DNA from: Chloroflexota bacterium
GTDB taxonomy: Bacteria > Chloroflexota > Anaerolineae > Anaerolineales > Anaerolineaceae
Assembly: GCA_021779955.1 (NCBI GenBank)
Contig: JAJXZS010000024.1
Location: forward strand, 1 to 44,409
Direction: 5' to 3'
Length of the DNA: 44,409 bases
Shown: piece after piece, positions 25,787 to 34,859 of the stretch
Position numbering within the stretch: position 1 is the stretch's first letter
How the letters are laid out: the number at the start of each line of letters is the position of its first letter
Position numbers and translations under genes: made by a program
Notes under the pieces: generated by a model
Database searches by the model: none
The model's input: the letters and a program-made list of their open reading frames with translations, nothing else
Told to the model about the DNA's origin: nothing

Positions 25787-27073
25787 CTACTCTTTTTCGT
25801 ACGGCTCTCCATCGGCTGCCGGAACATGTCCGCGTCCGATGAAACCTGCCAGAACGATCATAGTCAACAGATAAGGGGCCATTGCCATGAATTGCGGCGG
25901 AATGGCGGACCCAAGCAACGACAGCTTGGATCCAAGCGAGTCTGCGAAGCCGAAAAGCAAGCCTGCACCTGTCGCGCCAAGAGGAGAATAATTGCCGAAC
26001 AGCATGGCCGCCAGACCGATAAAACCCTTGCCGGCGGTCATCTCTTCATCGAACCGGCCAACGTTGCCCAGGGTGAAGAAGGCGCCGCCAATGCCTGCAA
26101 CAACGCCGCCAAGAAGAACTGACATGTAGCGTGTTTTAATGACATTGATGCCCAATGTATCAGCAGCTTTTGGATGCTCGCCTACAGAGCGGACACGCAG
26201 ACCCCAACGGGTGGAAAAGAGTGCCACCTGCAGGATGATCAAGATCGCGACCATCAGGTACACAAAGAGATTCGTGTTGAAGAGGATCGGGCCGATCACC
26301 GGAATTTCAGCAAGGCCAGGAATGGGGATTCTGGGGAAAATCGGAGGTGAATTCAACGCCTGGTTCGTTTGCAAGAATTTCTGCGAAATAAACGAGGTCA
26401 TGCCTGTGGAAAAGATGTTAATCACCGTGCCGGAGATGACCTGGTTGATTTTGTATTTGATCGATAAGACAGCATGAACCGCGGCAAGCAGAACTGACGA
26501 GAGGATCGCTGCGGCCAGGCCGATGATCAGACTGTGCGTCACGCTTCCGACAAGTGCTCCGACCATCGCGCCCATGAGCATCATGCCTTCGATGGCGATA
26601 TTGATCACGCCTGAGCGTTCGCAAAGTATGCCTGAATAGGCTCCCAGGGTGATCGGCACGGATAGGAGCACGGCGCTTGAGAGCATACCGGCCAGGTTGA
26701 GCGACTTTCCTGAAGCTTGCCAGGTTAGAAAGCTGAAGATGAACAAGATCGCAACCACTCCCAGCACGATCATTGTTACTTTGCCAAATCCTCTGATCAT
26801 CTGGATCGCTGCCAGGACAACGCTGATTCCCACAAGAATATAAAGCGTTAATTGGGTTGGAAGGATCCAATCGGGCGCCTTCCCGATCGTAATGCCGCCG
26901 GGGGTCATCACGAAAGTGGTTATATTCCCTGCAGGAACTGTCTGCGCGAAAATAAAGAGGATCAATGCGGCAAACGCAAGCTCAATGATGCCGTAGATAA
27001 TCCTTTTTACAGGGGAGGTCTGGGTAATTGTCTTGTGAACTGCCATGGTTGTTGGTGCAGTAGTTGTTGTCAT
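25787..27073 (-). CDS. ABC importer permease, nucleoside/BMP type (second)
   Basis: A 428-residue permease of the BPD_transp_2 family (YufQ/RbsC-like). The hallmark GAYSGILCERSGVINIAIEGMMLMGA lies near residue 145, and GLRVRSVGEHPKAADTLGINV near residue 295 is the cytoplasmic loop that docks the ATPase. Eight to ten membrane segments. The Thr-rich N-terminus (TTTTAPTTMAVHKTITQTS) is cytoplasmic. Its ATG overlaps the TAA of the other permease (TAATG). It is the last gene of the operon binding protein-ATPase-permease-permease, which imports nucleosides, purines or similar compounds. Confidence 0.92.
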   Translation of the reverse strand: MTTTTAPTTMAVHKTITQTSPVKRIIYGIIELAFAALILFIFAQTVPAGNITTFVMTPGGITIGKAPDWILPTQLTLYILVGISVVLAAIQMIRGFGKVTMIVLGVVAILFIFSFLTWQASGKSLNLAGMLSSAVLLSVPITLGAYSGILCERSGVINIAIEGMMLMGAMVGALVGSVTHSLIIGLAAAILSSVLLAAVHAVLSIKYKINQVISGTVINIFSTGMTSFISQKFLQTNQALNSPPIFPRIPIPGLAEIPVIGPILFNTNLFVYLMVAILIILQVALFSTRWGLRVRSVGEHPKAADTLGINVIKTRYMSVLLGGVVAGIGGAFFTLGNVGRFDEEMTAGKGFIGLAAMLFGNYSPLGATGAGLLFGFADSLGSKLSLLGSAIPPQFMAMAPYLLTMIVLAGFIGRGHVPAADGEPYEKE

Positions 27074-28359
27074 TATTTACCTCCACCCCATCCGCTCAAG
27101 AAGACTGCGGTAGCTTCTTCCTTCTCAGGTTTGCGCAAGCGGTAGATTGCCCGGATGATTGCGGGCGCCGCAACGAACATAACGATAAACGCCTGTACGA
27201 TCGAGATAATGTCGATAGGAATTTGAGACACTACCATCATCTTGGTTGCGCCATTGCGCAAAGTACCAAAGAGGATGGAAGCCAGGACAACGCCGAGAGG
27301 GTGGTTATTGCCAAGCAAAGCAAGCGCGATGCTGTCATAACCATAACCTGAGGAAAGCCCGAGTGCCATGCTGTGATTCAAGGCAAGGATCTGGTTTGCG
27401 CCGGCCATGCCTGCAAGAGCCCCGGACAAAACCATGCCAATCACTGTTATCGAGATGATGTTCAGGCCAGCATACTTTGCAGCTCTTGGATTTGTGCCGA
27501 CAAGCCTCAGATTAAGGCCCCAGGTTGTTTTGAAGAGCAACCACCAAACGAGACATGCCACGAACAGCGCAATGAAGAATCCCAAATTGAATCGGATTGG
27601 TGATTGGAAAAATTTCGGAATTTCAGCACTTGGCTGGATGAGAGGACTGATCGGCATGCCCCCAGCGCCCGGCCGGTTCATGGGACCGGAAAGCAGCCAT
27701 TCGGTGAAACGAAATGCAATCCAGTTCATCATGATTGTATTGATCACTTCATGTCCGCCTGTCGTTGCTTTGAGAATTCCAGGCACAAACCCCCAAAGGG
27801 CACCTCCCAAAGCTCCAGCAAGAAACGCAAGCGGCATGTGAATATACTGGGGCAACCCCGTGATCGAATAGCCGACATAAGTTGCTGCAGCGGCGCCGAT
27901 GAAAAGCTGGCCTTCGACACCGATATTGAATAAACCTGCTCTGAAGCCTAAAGCGACTGCCAACCCTGCGAAGATATACGGGGTTGATTGCACCAGGCTT
28001 TCCAGAAATGGATTAAATGCCTCGCGGATGGCTACTTGATTTCCACTTTGCAGAGCGGAGATCATCGCAGATGGGTTACCGATCGAACCCTGGAACAAAG
28101 CTGTGTATGCAGTTGCGATTTCCTTAAAGAATTCGGCAATTCCGGCTCCGAATGATGTCCCAAAAGCTGCATACATTCTTGTGCTTGTAACGCCAATCAG
28201 GAAGGCACCAAAGACGAGTCCTGTAACAATAGCCAGGATCGGTATGCGGATCGACATCCAGAATGATTTCTTCTCGTGATTTTTCTTGGAGGGGCTGTCG
28301 GTGAGTTCTTGCAGCACCACCTTACCAGCATCTTGCTTTTCAAGGTCGGGTTTTTTCAA
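27073..28359 (-). CDS. ABC importer permease, nucleoside/BMP type (first)
   Basis: A 428-residue BPD_transp_2 permease (YufP-like). The hallmark ALGFRAGLFNIGVEGQLFIGA lies near residue 135. GLNLRLVGTNPRAAKYAGLNI near residue 275 is the ATPase-coupling loop. YGYDSIALALLGNNHPLGV is the conserved late segment. The first 30 residues are charged and cytoplasmic (DLEKQDAGKVVLQELTDSPSKKN). It starts 12 bases after the ATPase gene and is translationally coupled to the second permease. Together the two form a heterodimeric pore. Confidence 0.92.
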   Translation of the reverse strand: MKKPDLEKQDAGKVVLQELTDSPSKKNHEKKSFWMSIRIPILAIVTGLVFGAFLIGVTSTRMYAAFGTSFGAGIAEFFKEIATAYTALFQGSIGNPSAMISALQSGNQVAIREAFNPFLESLVQSTPYIFAGLAVALGFRAGLFNIGVEGQLFIGAAAATYVGYSITGLPQYIHMPLAFLAGALGGALWGFVPGILKATTGGHEVINTIMMNWIAFRFTEWLLSGPMNRPGAGGMPISPLIQPSAEIPKFFQSPIRFNLGFFIALFVACLVWWLLFKTTWGLNLRLVGTNPRAAKYAGLNIISITVIGMVLSGALAGMAGANQILALNHSMALGLSSGYGYDSIALALLGNNHPLGVVLASILFGTLRNGATKMMVVSQIPIDIISIVQAFIVMFVAAPAIIRAIYRLRKPEKEEATAVFLSGWGGGK

Positions 28360-28371
28360 CGGAGCACCTCA

Positions 28372-29931
28372 TTAGAAAGTGGTTTCCACAACAGTCTTGC
28401 CGGTAGGCTTCTCGATGGTTTCAGGAGTGATCCCTGCCATTAGAAGGCCGATATATTCTTTCGTGGCGTCTTCAGAGGGTACGATGGCGATAATCTTACC
28501 GCGGAACATGACGGCGATACGGTCGGAAAGCTCCAGAATCTCATCAAGCTCGGGAGATACTAGTAAGATTGCGCAGCCTTCATCACGCTTCTGAACAATG
28601 CGTTTATGGATGTATTCGATCGAACCTACGTCCAAGCCTCGAGTTGGTTGAGACGCCACCAGGAATTTGATGGGGCGGGACAATTCTCTCGCGATGATCA
28701 CTTTCTGTTGATTACCGCCGGATAGCGAGCCGACCTGGGTATAAGCGTTGGGGGTTCGAATATCAAAGTCTTTGATCAATTCTTCAGCGGTACTTACGAT
28801 CTTGTCGTACTGGAGGATGACTCCTTTGGCAAATGGGCTGTTGTGATATGTGCAAAGCACGAGGTTTTCGGCGACCGGGAAGGGAAGTACGAGCCCGTCG
28901 CGTTGCCGATCCTCAGGGACGTGCGCACTGCCCAGCTTGGTGATGTGACGTGGGGTGGCATGCGTGATATCTTCGCCAAGCAGGGTGACTTTGCCGCTTG
29001 TGATCTTCACCAAGCCGGTTAGCGCTTCGACCAATTCAGTTTGACCGTTACCTTGAACACCTGCCACTCCAACGATTTCACCCGCGCGGACATCGAATGA
29101 GATCTGATCGATCATGATCTGGTTGGTGGCATCTGCAACGACAAGATCCTGCACCGCTGCAACGACGGGACCAGGCTCCTTGTGAACTTTGCTCACCACA
29201 AGCTGAACTTCTCGACCGACCATCATCGAGGCTAATTTCTTCATGTCCGCTTCAGCAGGTGTTGTTTCTCCTACAACCGCACCACGACGAATGACCATGA
29301 TCCGATCTGCAACCTCAAGCACCTCGCGCAATTTATGGGTAATAAATATGATCGATTTGCCCTTCTTGACTAGGCCGCGCATGATGTCGAAGAGCTCATT
29401 GGCTTCGTGAGGAGTCAGTACTGCGGTTGGTTCGTCGAAAATTAAAATTTCTGCTTCGCGATAGAGCAGCTTGATAATCTCGACCCTCTGCTGAACGCCT
29501 ACCGGAAGGTCGCGGACATATTCATCTGGATTGACTTCAAGGGAGTATTGTTCGCTAATTTCTTTGATTTTCTTGGCAGCAGTGGGCCGATCCAGGAATC
29601 CAGCTACTTTCAAAGACTCATCCCCAAGCATCACATTTTCAGTGACGGTGAAAACTGGTATTAGCATAAAATGCTGGTGCACCATGCCAATGCCAGCGTT
29701 GATCGCATCCGTCGGGGAGCTCACTTTAATCGGTTGTCCTTTAACCAGGATTTCGCCTTCATCCGGCTGGTACAAGCCATAAAGGATATTCATCAGCGTG
29801 GTTTTACCTGCGCCGTTTTCTCCCAGCAAGGCGAGAATCTCACCCTGGTTCAGTGTCAAATCGATATGATCGTTTGCCAACACACCGGGGAACCGTTTTG
29901 TGATTCCTTTGAGCTGAAGGATAGGAGTCAT
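28372..29931 (-). CDS. ABC importer ATPase, duplicated, nucleoside/sugar type
   Basis: About 519 residues with two fused ATPase domains, as in YufO/RbsA/MglA. The first has intact Walker A LLGENGAGKTTLMNILYG, QVGVQQRVEI-type signature (read VGVQQRVEIIKLLYR) and Walker B ILIFDEPTAVLTP. The second has the usual degenerate Walker A GVAGVQGNGQTELVEAL, signature GSLSGGNQQKVIIAREL and the Walker B variant FLVASQPTRGLDVGS. I start it at the ATG at 29931 (MTPILQLKGITKRFP), which agrees with the family; a frame from 29982 lacks a ribosome binding site. It lies about 120 bases after the binding-protein gene, beyond a terminator. Confidence 0.92.
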   Translation of the reverse strand: MTPILQLKGITKRFPGVLANDHIDLTLNQGEILALLGENGAGKTTLMNILYGLYQPDEGEILVKGQPIKVSSPTDAINAGIGMVHQHFMLIPVFTVTENVMLGDESLKVAGFLDRPTAAKKIKEISEQYSLEVNPDEYVRDLPVGVQQRVEIIKLLYREAEILIFDEPTAVLTPHEANELFDIMRGLVKKGKSIIFITHKLREVLEVADRIMVIRRGAVVGETTPAEADMKKLASMMVGREVQLVVSKVHKEPGPVVAAVQDLVVADATNQIMIDQISFDVRAGEIVGVAGVQGNGQTELVEALTGLVKITSGKVTLLGEDITHATPRHITKLGSAHVPEDRQRDGLVLPFPVAENLVLCTYHNSPFAKGVILQYDKIVSTAEELIKDFDIRTPNAYTQVGSLSGGNQQKVIIARELSRPIKFLVASQPTRGLDVGSIEYIHKRIVQKRDEGCAILLVSPELDEILELSDRIAVMFRGKIIAIVPSEDATKEYIGLLMAGITPETIEKPTGKTVVETTF

Positions 29932-29995
29932 ATTTTGTCCGATTCTTATATTGGATTTGTGAATAATTTTACCATATTGCAATAATTAATCTGGA

Positions 29996-30030
29996 AAAAA
30001 AAGACTGGATCTATTGATCCAGTCTTTTTG
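29996..30030. terminator. Terminator between binding protein and ATPase
   Basis: GACTGGATC (30003-30011) and GATCCAGTC (30016-30024) with loop TATT, flanked by A-run and T-run on both sides, so it works on either strand. On the minus strand it comes right after the binding-protein gene (stop at 30050) and would reduce transcription of the transporter genes downstream. Confidence 0.9.
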
Positions 30031-30049
30031 TCACTAGTCTGACAATTAC

Positions 30050-31183
30050 TTATTGCTGTTTGAAGTTCGGGTTGAGGGCGATTGCGCCGCTGATGAGATC
30101 AGCCTTGACCTGGTCAAGCTCAGCCTTCAGATCGGCAGAAACGAGGGAATCCAGATCGTGGAATGGGGCCAGATCGACACCCTGGTTGGCAAGAGTACCG
30201 ACTGTATTGCCGCCTTTGAAGGTTCCATCGACGACAGACTTGATGACTGCCAGGGTGGTGGCATCCATCTTTTTCATGACCGAGGTCAGAGTGATGGAAG
30301 CGTAATCGGGGCTGGTGAGGAACCAGTCGGAGTCCACGCCGATGACATAGGCGTTACCACGTTCCAGCACGGCTGCTGCAGTTCCAAGTCCAACAGGTCC
30401 TGCAACCGGCATGATGATGTCGGCGCCTTCGTCCATCAACGAGATACCCAGGTCGTGACCCTTGGTCTGATCGTCGAAGGAGTTGGTGAAGAGGCCCTTG
30501 GTCTCATCATTGACGTCCCAACCGAGAACTTGCACGGAGGTAGAGTGCTTCGTATTGTAGTAAGCCACACCGCGAGCGAAACCATCCATGAAGATGGTCA
30601 CGGTCGGGATGGGCAGGCCGCCGAATGTGCCGACTTTACCGGTTTTGGTTACACCGGCAGCAACATAACCGGCGAGGAATGCAGCTTCATCCGTCTGGAA
30701 GACCTGGCCAACGACATTGGGGATCACAGGTGAATAGGAATAGTCGACAATGGAGAAGTCGATAGTCGGATTGGCTTCAGCTGCGGCCTTGGTGGCGTCA
30801 CCGATCAAGAAACCGACGGTGATGATCAGGGTGCATTTCTCTTCGATGAAGGCGTTCAGATTCTTCTCGTAGTCAGCAACCTCTTTGGATTCGAGGTATT
30901 TGCCGGAAACACCGAGCTGGGCAACTGCATCTTCGACACCCTTCCACGCTGTCGCATTGAAGGATTTGTCATCGATACCGCCTGTATCGGTGATCTGGCA
31001 GACAGAAACGGTGGGGGCAGCGGTTGTGGCTTCGGTTGGCGCTGCGGTCGGAGCCTCAGTAGTAGCGGCTGTGGTCGGCGCCTCAGTAGTCGGCGCAGTG
31101 GTGGGTGTGGGTGTGCCGCAAGCGGCAAGTACCATCGACGCCACAAGCAGGACTGCTAAAATGGCAAACAACTTTTTAGACAT
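30050..31183 (-). CDS. BMP family substrate-binding lipoprotein
   Basis: A 377-residue lipoprotein of the Bmp/Med family. The signal peptide MSKKLFAILAVLLVASMVLAACG ends with lipobox LAAC (Cys22). A low-complexity Thr/Ala/Pro linker of about 37 residues follows. The periplasmic-binding-protein fold then starts at VSVCQITDTGGIDDKSFNATAW, the family signature (DxGxxDxSFN). Later landmarks are VGQVFQTDEAAFLAGYVAAG, KVGTFGGLPIPTVTIFMDGF and VIGVDSDWFLTSPDYASITLTSVMKK. It delivers nucleosides or related ligands to the permease pair encoded downstream. AGGAGGAG ribosome binding site and a strong promoter precede it, matching the high level expected of a binding protein. Confidence 0.94.
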   Translation of the reverse strand: MSKKLFAILAVLLVASMVLAACGTPTPTTAPTTEAPTTAATTEAPTAAPTEATTAAPTVSVCQITDTGGIDDKSFNATAWKGVEDAVAQLGVSGKYLESKEVADYEKNLNAFIEEKCTLIITVGFLIGDATKAAAEANPTIDFSIVDYSYSPVIPNVVGQVFQTDEAAFLAGYVAAGVTKTGKVGTFGGLPIPTVTIFMDGFARGVAYYNTKHSTSVQVLGWDVNDETKGLFTNSFDDQTKGHDLGISLMDEGADIIMPVAGPVGLGTAAAVLERGNAYVIGVDSDWFLTSPDYASITLTSVMKKMDATTLAVIKSVVDGTFKGGNTVGTLANQGVDLAPFHDLDSLVSADLKAELDQVKADLISGAIALNPNFKQQ

Positions 31184-31249
31184 TAGTTTCTCCTCCTACA
31201 GAGATTGTTAGATTGCGGATGTTAAGTTGATTTACCGCACGGTGAATCA

Positions 31250-31278
31250 AGTATAACGTCTTTTTAAATGGTATGCAA
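31250..31278 (-). promoter_or_regulatory. Promoter of the BMP transporter operon
   Basis: On the minus strand TTGCAT (31278-31273), a 17-base spacer and TATACT (31255-31250). Transcription would start near 31243, giving a leader of about 60 bases with a strong AGGAGGAG. Confidence 0.7.
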
Positions 31279-31310
31279 GTGATACAGTTAGCCATATTTT
31301 AATGAACCCG

Positions 31311-32573
31311 TCACGAATTTGGTAATGCCTTTTTAGCCTCTCCACGTTTGACGAATACCATGCAGAGCATCGCGAAGACAAGAAAGATGGGGCTTACCAG
31401 GAAAACAAGGTTGAAACGGTTACCTGCCAATTCCACTACCCAGCCGTAGATGATCGGGCCCGCAATTGCCGCAATCGTGGAAAACAAGTAGTACAGCCCC
31501 GTAAAAGTTCCCAGATGCAAATCATCCGTCATGTCTACAACCATGGGCAGACTGTTAATATTAATCAATGCCCAGGCGATGCCAATTCCCATGAGGATTA
31601 GTCCAATCACCGGCACCTGCCCCAGGACCGGCAATTTTGTCAGCACATGAGTCAATGTGGCGGGTGGAATGATGAAAATACTCCCAACTCCGATGGCAAA
31701 TAAGACAATGCCAATCATGATACTCACACGTCGTCCAATCGCTTTGCCGATATAGCCGGCAGGAAGCGCAAAGATCACGAACAACAGGGAAAGCTGACCA
31801 AGCAAGCGAGCTCCATCAGAGGCTGTCAGGCTGAGGTAATTCGTTGTGTAGAGAGTGAAGAACGCTTCAAGTCCGTTATAAGAAACGAACCAGAACAGGA
31901 TCGCAAGAAGGATCAAGAGGGGGCTTTTCTCTTCAGCCGTGAACAAACCCGCTACCGATTTCAGTAAATTCGGCCGTTCTTCATTGGCAGCCGGATACAC
32001 TTTTGGCTCACGGATAAAGAGCAACACCAAAAGGGCTGAAAGAACGACAAGGACCGCCCCAAGCAGAAACGGATATTCGGGGTTCAGATCGTACAAGGCA
32101 GCTCCGCCAAGGAAGGCAATGATCGCGCCAAGACCGCCCATCAAATTGATGATTCCGTTCGCCACCGATCGATGCTCGGATGGTGTGATGTCGGGCATCA
32201 GCGCCACAACAGGCGTGCGCCAGACGGCCATAGCCAGCAGCAGGAATAAGGCTGCCAGGAAGAACAGAAAAAGACTTGATGCCAGGGGTAGAAAAATGAA
32301 GGCAAGCGCGCCGATCGGAGCTCCAACGAGAATGAATGGAAGACGCCGGCCGATACGTGTGCGCACGTTATCTGACCATGCGCCGACAGCCGGTTGGATG
32401 AAGAGGGCTGCTATGTTATCCAGGGTCATGAAAATGCCGATGAAGCCGGTTGCCAGGAGAAATCTGTCTTGCAGAAATATCGGGACATAGGCATTGTAGA
32501 CGCTCCAGATCACACTTACGCCAAAGAAACCCAGGCCGAGCAAAAAAGTCTTAGGATAGCTGAATTTCATCAT
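31311..32573 (-). CDS. Major facilitator superfamily transporter
   Basis: About 420 residues with twelve predicted membrane segments in two bundles. The loop after helix 2 carries VGAWSDNVRTRIGRRLPFILVGAP, a variant of MFS motif A (GxxSDrxxxrxGRR) close to that of SLC45/GPH-like sugar carriers. EHRSVANGIINLMGGLGAIIAFLGG lies in helix 5, and GYIGKAIGRRVSIMIGIVLF is the equivalent loop of the second half. I favour the ATG at 32573, seven bases from AGGAAAGG; a GTG just before and an ATG just after are alternatives. A sugar or glycoside substrate is a guess from the SLC45-like loop. It stands alone between the BMP operon and trmD. Confidence 0.85.
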   Translation of the reverse strand: MMKFSYPKTFLLGLGFFGVSVIWSVYNAYVPIFLQDRFLLATGFIGIFMTLDNIAALFIQPAVGAWSDNVRTRIGRRLPFILVGAPIGALAFIFLPLASSLFLFFLAALFLLLAMAVWRTPVVALMPDITPSEHRSVANGIINLMGGLGAIIAFLGGAALYDLNPEYPFLLGAVLVVLSALLVLLFIREPKVYPAANEERPNLLKSVAGLFTAEEKSPLLILLAILFWFVSYNGLEAFFTLYTTNYLSLTASDGARLLGQLSLLFVIFALPAGYIGKAIGRRVSIMIGIVLFAIGVGSIFIIPPATLTHVLTKLPVLGQVPVIGLILMGIGIAWALININSLPMVVDMTDDLHLGTFTGLYYLFSTIAAIAGPIIYGWVVELAGNRFNLVFLVSPIFLVFAMLCMVFVKRGEAKKALPNS

Positions 32574-32624
32574 CACGATACCTTTCCTGTGCAGAATGAG
32601 GATTGAAGAACAAACAAATTGCTA

Positions 32625-32648
32625 AAGGGTGTTTGGGAGACCACCCTT
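32625..32648 (-). terminator. Possible terminator after trmD
   Basis: AAGGGTG/CACCCTT stem (32642-32648 with 32625-32631) overlaps the trmD stop codon and is followed by only three T on the minus strand. Weak. Confidence 0.35.
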
Positions 32649-33384
32649 ATTTCATATGCGCGTCAATAAATTCCTGCAAGGTATTTCGATCTTCTTTGCT
32701 TAATTGTGACTCATCCAGCAGATCCGGCCGGTGAAGGTAAGTGCGAATCAGTGCCTGATTGCGCCTCCAGCGGCTAATCTCGGCGTGATTCCCTGAAAGA
32801 AGTACATCCGGAACTTTCCAACTGCGGAACTCTTCAGGACGCGTGTAGTGTGGGTATTCGAGTAATCCGGAAGCAAAAGAATCGTCAAGCGCACCCATGG
32901 GGTCGCCCAGGGCGCCTGGAATAAATCGGGTTACTGCATCGATAATGATCATTGCAGGCAGTTCACCGCCTGTAAGCACATAATCCCCTACAGAAATCTG
33001 GTCAGTTACAAGGTGCTCCCGAACTCTTTCGTCCACGCCTTCATAGCGCCCGCAAAGCAGTGCGATGTGCGGCATCTCTGCCAGCTCCTGTGCAACAACT
33101 GAGCTGAACGGCCTGCCTTGAGGCGTCATCAATATAACGGGGCAGTCAGGTGCAGACCCTAGCACGCTTTCGACTGCTTCGAAAATGGGAGGCGCCTTCA
33201 TCACCATCCCCCCTCCACCGCCGTATGGGGTATCATCGGTCACATGATGGCGATCGTGCGTCCAATCGCGGATATTATGAATGGCTAGTTCGAGCAGGTG
33301 ATTTTCCTGTGCGCGTTGGAGGATGCTTGAGTTAAGATAAGGGGCGAATACCTGCGGAAGGAGCGTAAAAACATCGAATCGCAT
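32647..33384 (-). CDS. trmD: tRNA (guanine-37-N1)-methyltransferase TrmD
   Basis: A 245-residue SPOUT methyltransferase that makes m1G37 in tRNAs reading CNN codons, preventing frameshifts. The N-terminus [21 protein letters not shown] is diagnostic. [22 protein letters not shown] forms the conserved glycine-rich stretch. The trefoil knot that binds SAM is in [17 protein letters not shown] and [21 protein letters not shown], followed by the catalytic Asp region [19 protein letters not shown]-terminal ending is normal. It stands apart from rpsP, rimM and rplS, which usually accompany it. The promoter is so close to the ATG that the mRNA is probably leaderless. Confidence 0.97.
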   Translation of the reverse strand: MRFDVFTLLPQVFAPYLNSSILQRAQENHLLELAIHNIRDWTHDRHHVTDDTPYGGGGGMVMKAPPIFEAVESVLGSAPDCPVILMTPQGRPFSSVVAQELAEMPHIALLCGRYEGVDERVREHLVTDQISVGDYVLTGGELPAMIIIDAVTRFIPGALGDPMGALDDSFASGLLEYPHYTRPEEFRSWKVPDVLLSGNHAEISRWRRNQALIRTYLHRPDLLDESQLSKEDRNTLQEFIDAHMK

Positions 33385-33390
33385 GGATTC

Positions 33391-33418
33391 ATTCTATCGA
33401 AATTAGTCGATTTGACAA
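33391..33418 (-). promoter_or_regulatory. Promoter of trmD
   Basis: On the minus strand TTGTCA (33418-33413), 16 bases, TAGAAT (33396-33391). Only six bases separate the -10 element from the ATG at 33384, and no ribosome binding site fits. Confidence 0.6.
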
Positions 33419-33480
33419 GGAACTTCTTTCTCTGATCTTTCAAAAAGCCCTCGCTTCCTTATAATGCTCTGCAAGTTATC

Positions 33481-33510
33481 TTGACGCTTAAAGATTCAAC
33501 ATGGTAAGAT
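33481..33510 (+). promoter_or_regulatory. Promoter of the first TPR gene
   Basis: TTGACG (33481-33486), 18 bases, TAAGAT (33505-33510). Eight bases separate it from the ATG at 33519. A second pair, TTTCAA and TATAAT (33460-33465), lies upstream. Confidence 0.5.
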
Positions 33511-33518
33511 GACCGCAT

Positions 33519-34817
33519 ATGTACATCCGTGGTAGCAAATGGAATATGACACGAAAGAAACGCCGAAGGGTGAATCCCTTTACGGTGATTTTTCTGTTGC
33601 TTGCGATTGGAGCGGTAGTTTTTTTTGACCGTTGGATTGCTCCAACGGTGCCGGATTTATTTATGCCCACGTTGACTGCTACGCGCCCGCCGGAATCTTA
33701 TATTTCGGATGCTCAGGAATTGGAAGCGGCGGGTAAATACACCCAGGCGATCGATGCATACAAGCAGGCGATCATCGTCGATCCCAAGAATCCATCCAAT
33801 TTTATTGCTCTGGCCAGATTGGAAATCTACACGACCAATTACCAGGAAGCGCTCGACGATTCTGCCAATGCTTTACTGATCAATCCAAAGAATTCGGTAG
33901 CACTTGCATTGCAGGGTTGGATCTATGGTTTTATGGGTGATTACATCAAAGCAGAAGGAGCACTCAATAATGCCATCGAGCAAGATCCAAACAACGCTGT
34001 CGCTTATGCATATTTGACCGAAGTGTACCTGGATATGGTCAATGCAGGCCAGGGAACGTTGGATACTATGGACAAAGCCATTGCGGCATCGAAATCAGCG
34101 CAGGCATTGGCCCCTGAGTCATTGGAGACCCACCGGGCTCGCGGACTTGTCCTTGAAAACACGAGCAACTACGAAGAAGCAGTTGCAGAGTTTGAAGCAG
34201 CCATTGCCATCAATCCCAATATCGCCGACCTGCATCTTGCACTTGGCAGAAACTACAAAGTGCTTCAGCGCTACGATGAAGCGATCAACGAATTCTCGAG
34301 GGCAATTTCCTTGAATCCAAAGGATTCTGCGCCATATTCTTTGATCAGCGGCACGTACTTCACAAACGGTGATGACGTCAAAGCATTGCAGTACGCTCAA
34401 GACGCACTCAAAGTCGGCCCCACCGATCCATATTTGTATGGGAATATTGGCCTGATCTACTGGGAAACCAAAGATTATCAGAGTGCTGTAGACGCATTAC
34501 GCATCGCCACTCAAGGCGGGGTTGCTCAATCCGGTGAAGAGGTCAAAGGCCTTCCCCTGGACTACGGTCGTCCGGGGTATTATTACTATACCCTCGGGCT
34601 CGCCCTGGCAAACCTTGGCCAATGCGGAGAGGCGTTACCGATCGCTCAATCGGTTGCTTCGAATCTCAAGACTGATGAGATCGCCCAATATAACGCCCAG
34701 GAAATTATCAATATCTGTGAGCAGGTCGCCAAATATGGTGGGGTTCCCACTGTAACTTCTGAAGCAACGCAAAGCAGTGATTCGGGTTCATCCGCCGGGA
34801 CAACTCCCGGCCCGTAA
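33519..34817 (+). CDS. Membrane-anchored TPR protein
   Basis: A 432-residue protein. A basic N-terminus (TRKKRRRVNPF) is followed by one membrane segment (TVIFLLLAIGAVVFF), so the rest should lie outside the cytoplasmic membrane. From about residue 60 to 330 it is made of some seven tetratricopeptide repeats, for example AQELEAAGKYTQAIDAYKQAI, ALQGWIYGFMGDYIKAEGALN and YDEAINEFSRAISLNPKDSA. The C-terminus is a Ser/Gly/Thr-rich tail (SSDSGSSAGTTPGP). TPR arrays bind other proteins, so a scaffold or assembly role is likely; no enzyme domain is visible. The start at 33519 agrees with a leaderless promoter; ATG at 33546 (MTRKK) is the alternative. It is a paralogue of the next gene. Confidence 0.85.
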   Translation: MYIRGSKWNMTRKKRRRVNPFTVIFLLLAIGAVVFFDRWIAPTVPDLFMPTLTATRPPESYISDAQELEAAGKYTQAIDAYKQAIIVDPKNPSNFIALARLEIYTTNYQEALDDSANALLINPKNSVALALQGWIYGFMGDYIKAEGALNNAIEQDPNNAVAYAYLTEVYLDMVNAGQGTLDTMDKAIAASKSAQALAPESLETHRARGLVLENTSNYEEAVAEFEAAIAINPNIADLHLALGRNYKVLQRYDEAINEFSRAISLNPKDSAPYSLISGTYFTNGDDVKALQYAQDALKVGPTDPYLYGNIGLIYWETKDYQSAVDALRIATQGGVAQSGEEVKGLPLDYGRPGYYYYTLGLALANLGQCGEALPIAQSVASNLKTDEIAQYNAQEIINICEQVAKYGGVPTVTSEATQSSDSGSSAGTTPGP

Positions 34818-34859
34818 TCCATTCTCTTGGGCGGATAGCGCGCTTGAGACCGACAAAAA

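Noticed and set aside
25696-25827. 44-residue N-terminal extension of the NatA-like ATPase
   Set aside because: It would translate through the terminator hairpin of the neighbouring operon; MPSIDVREI has the ribosome binding site.
30053-30733. 226-codon plus-strand frame antisense to the BMP lipoprotein
   Set aside because: Shadow of a clear lipoprotein gene with promoter and ribosome binding site on the other strand.
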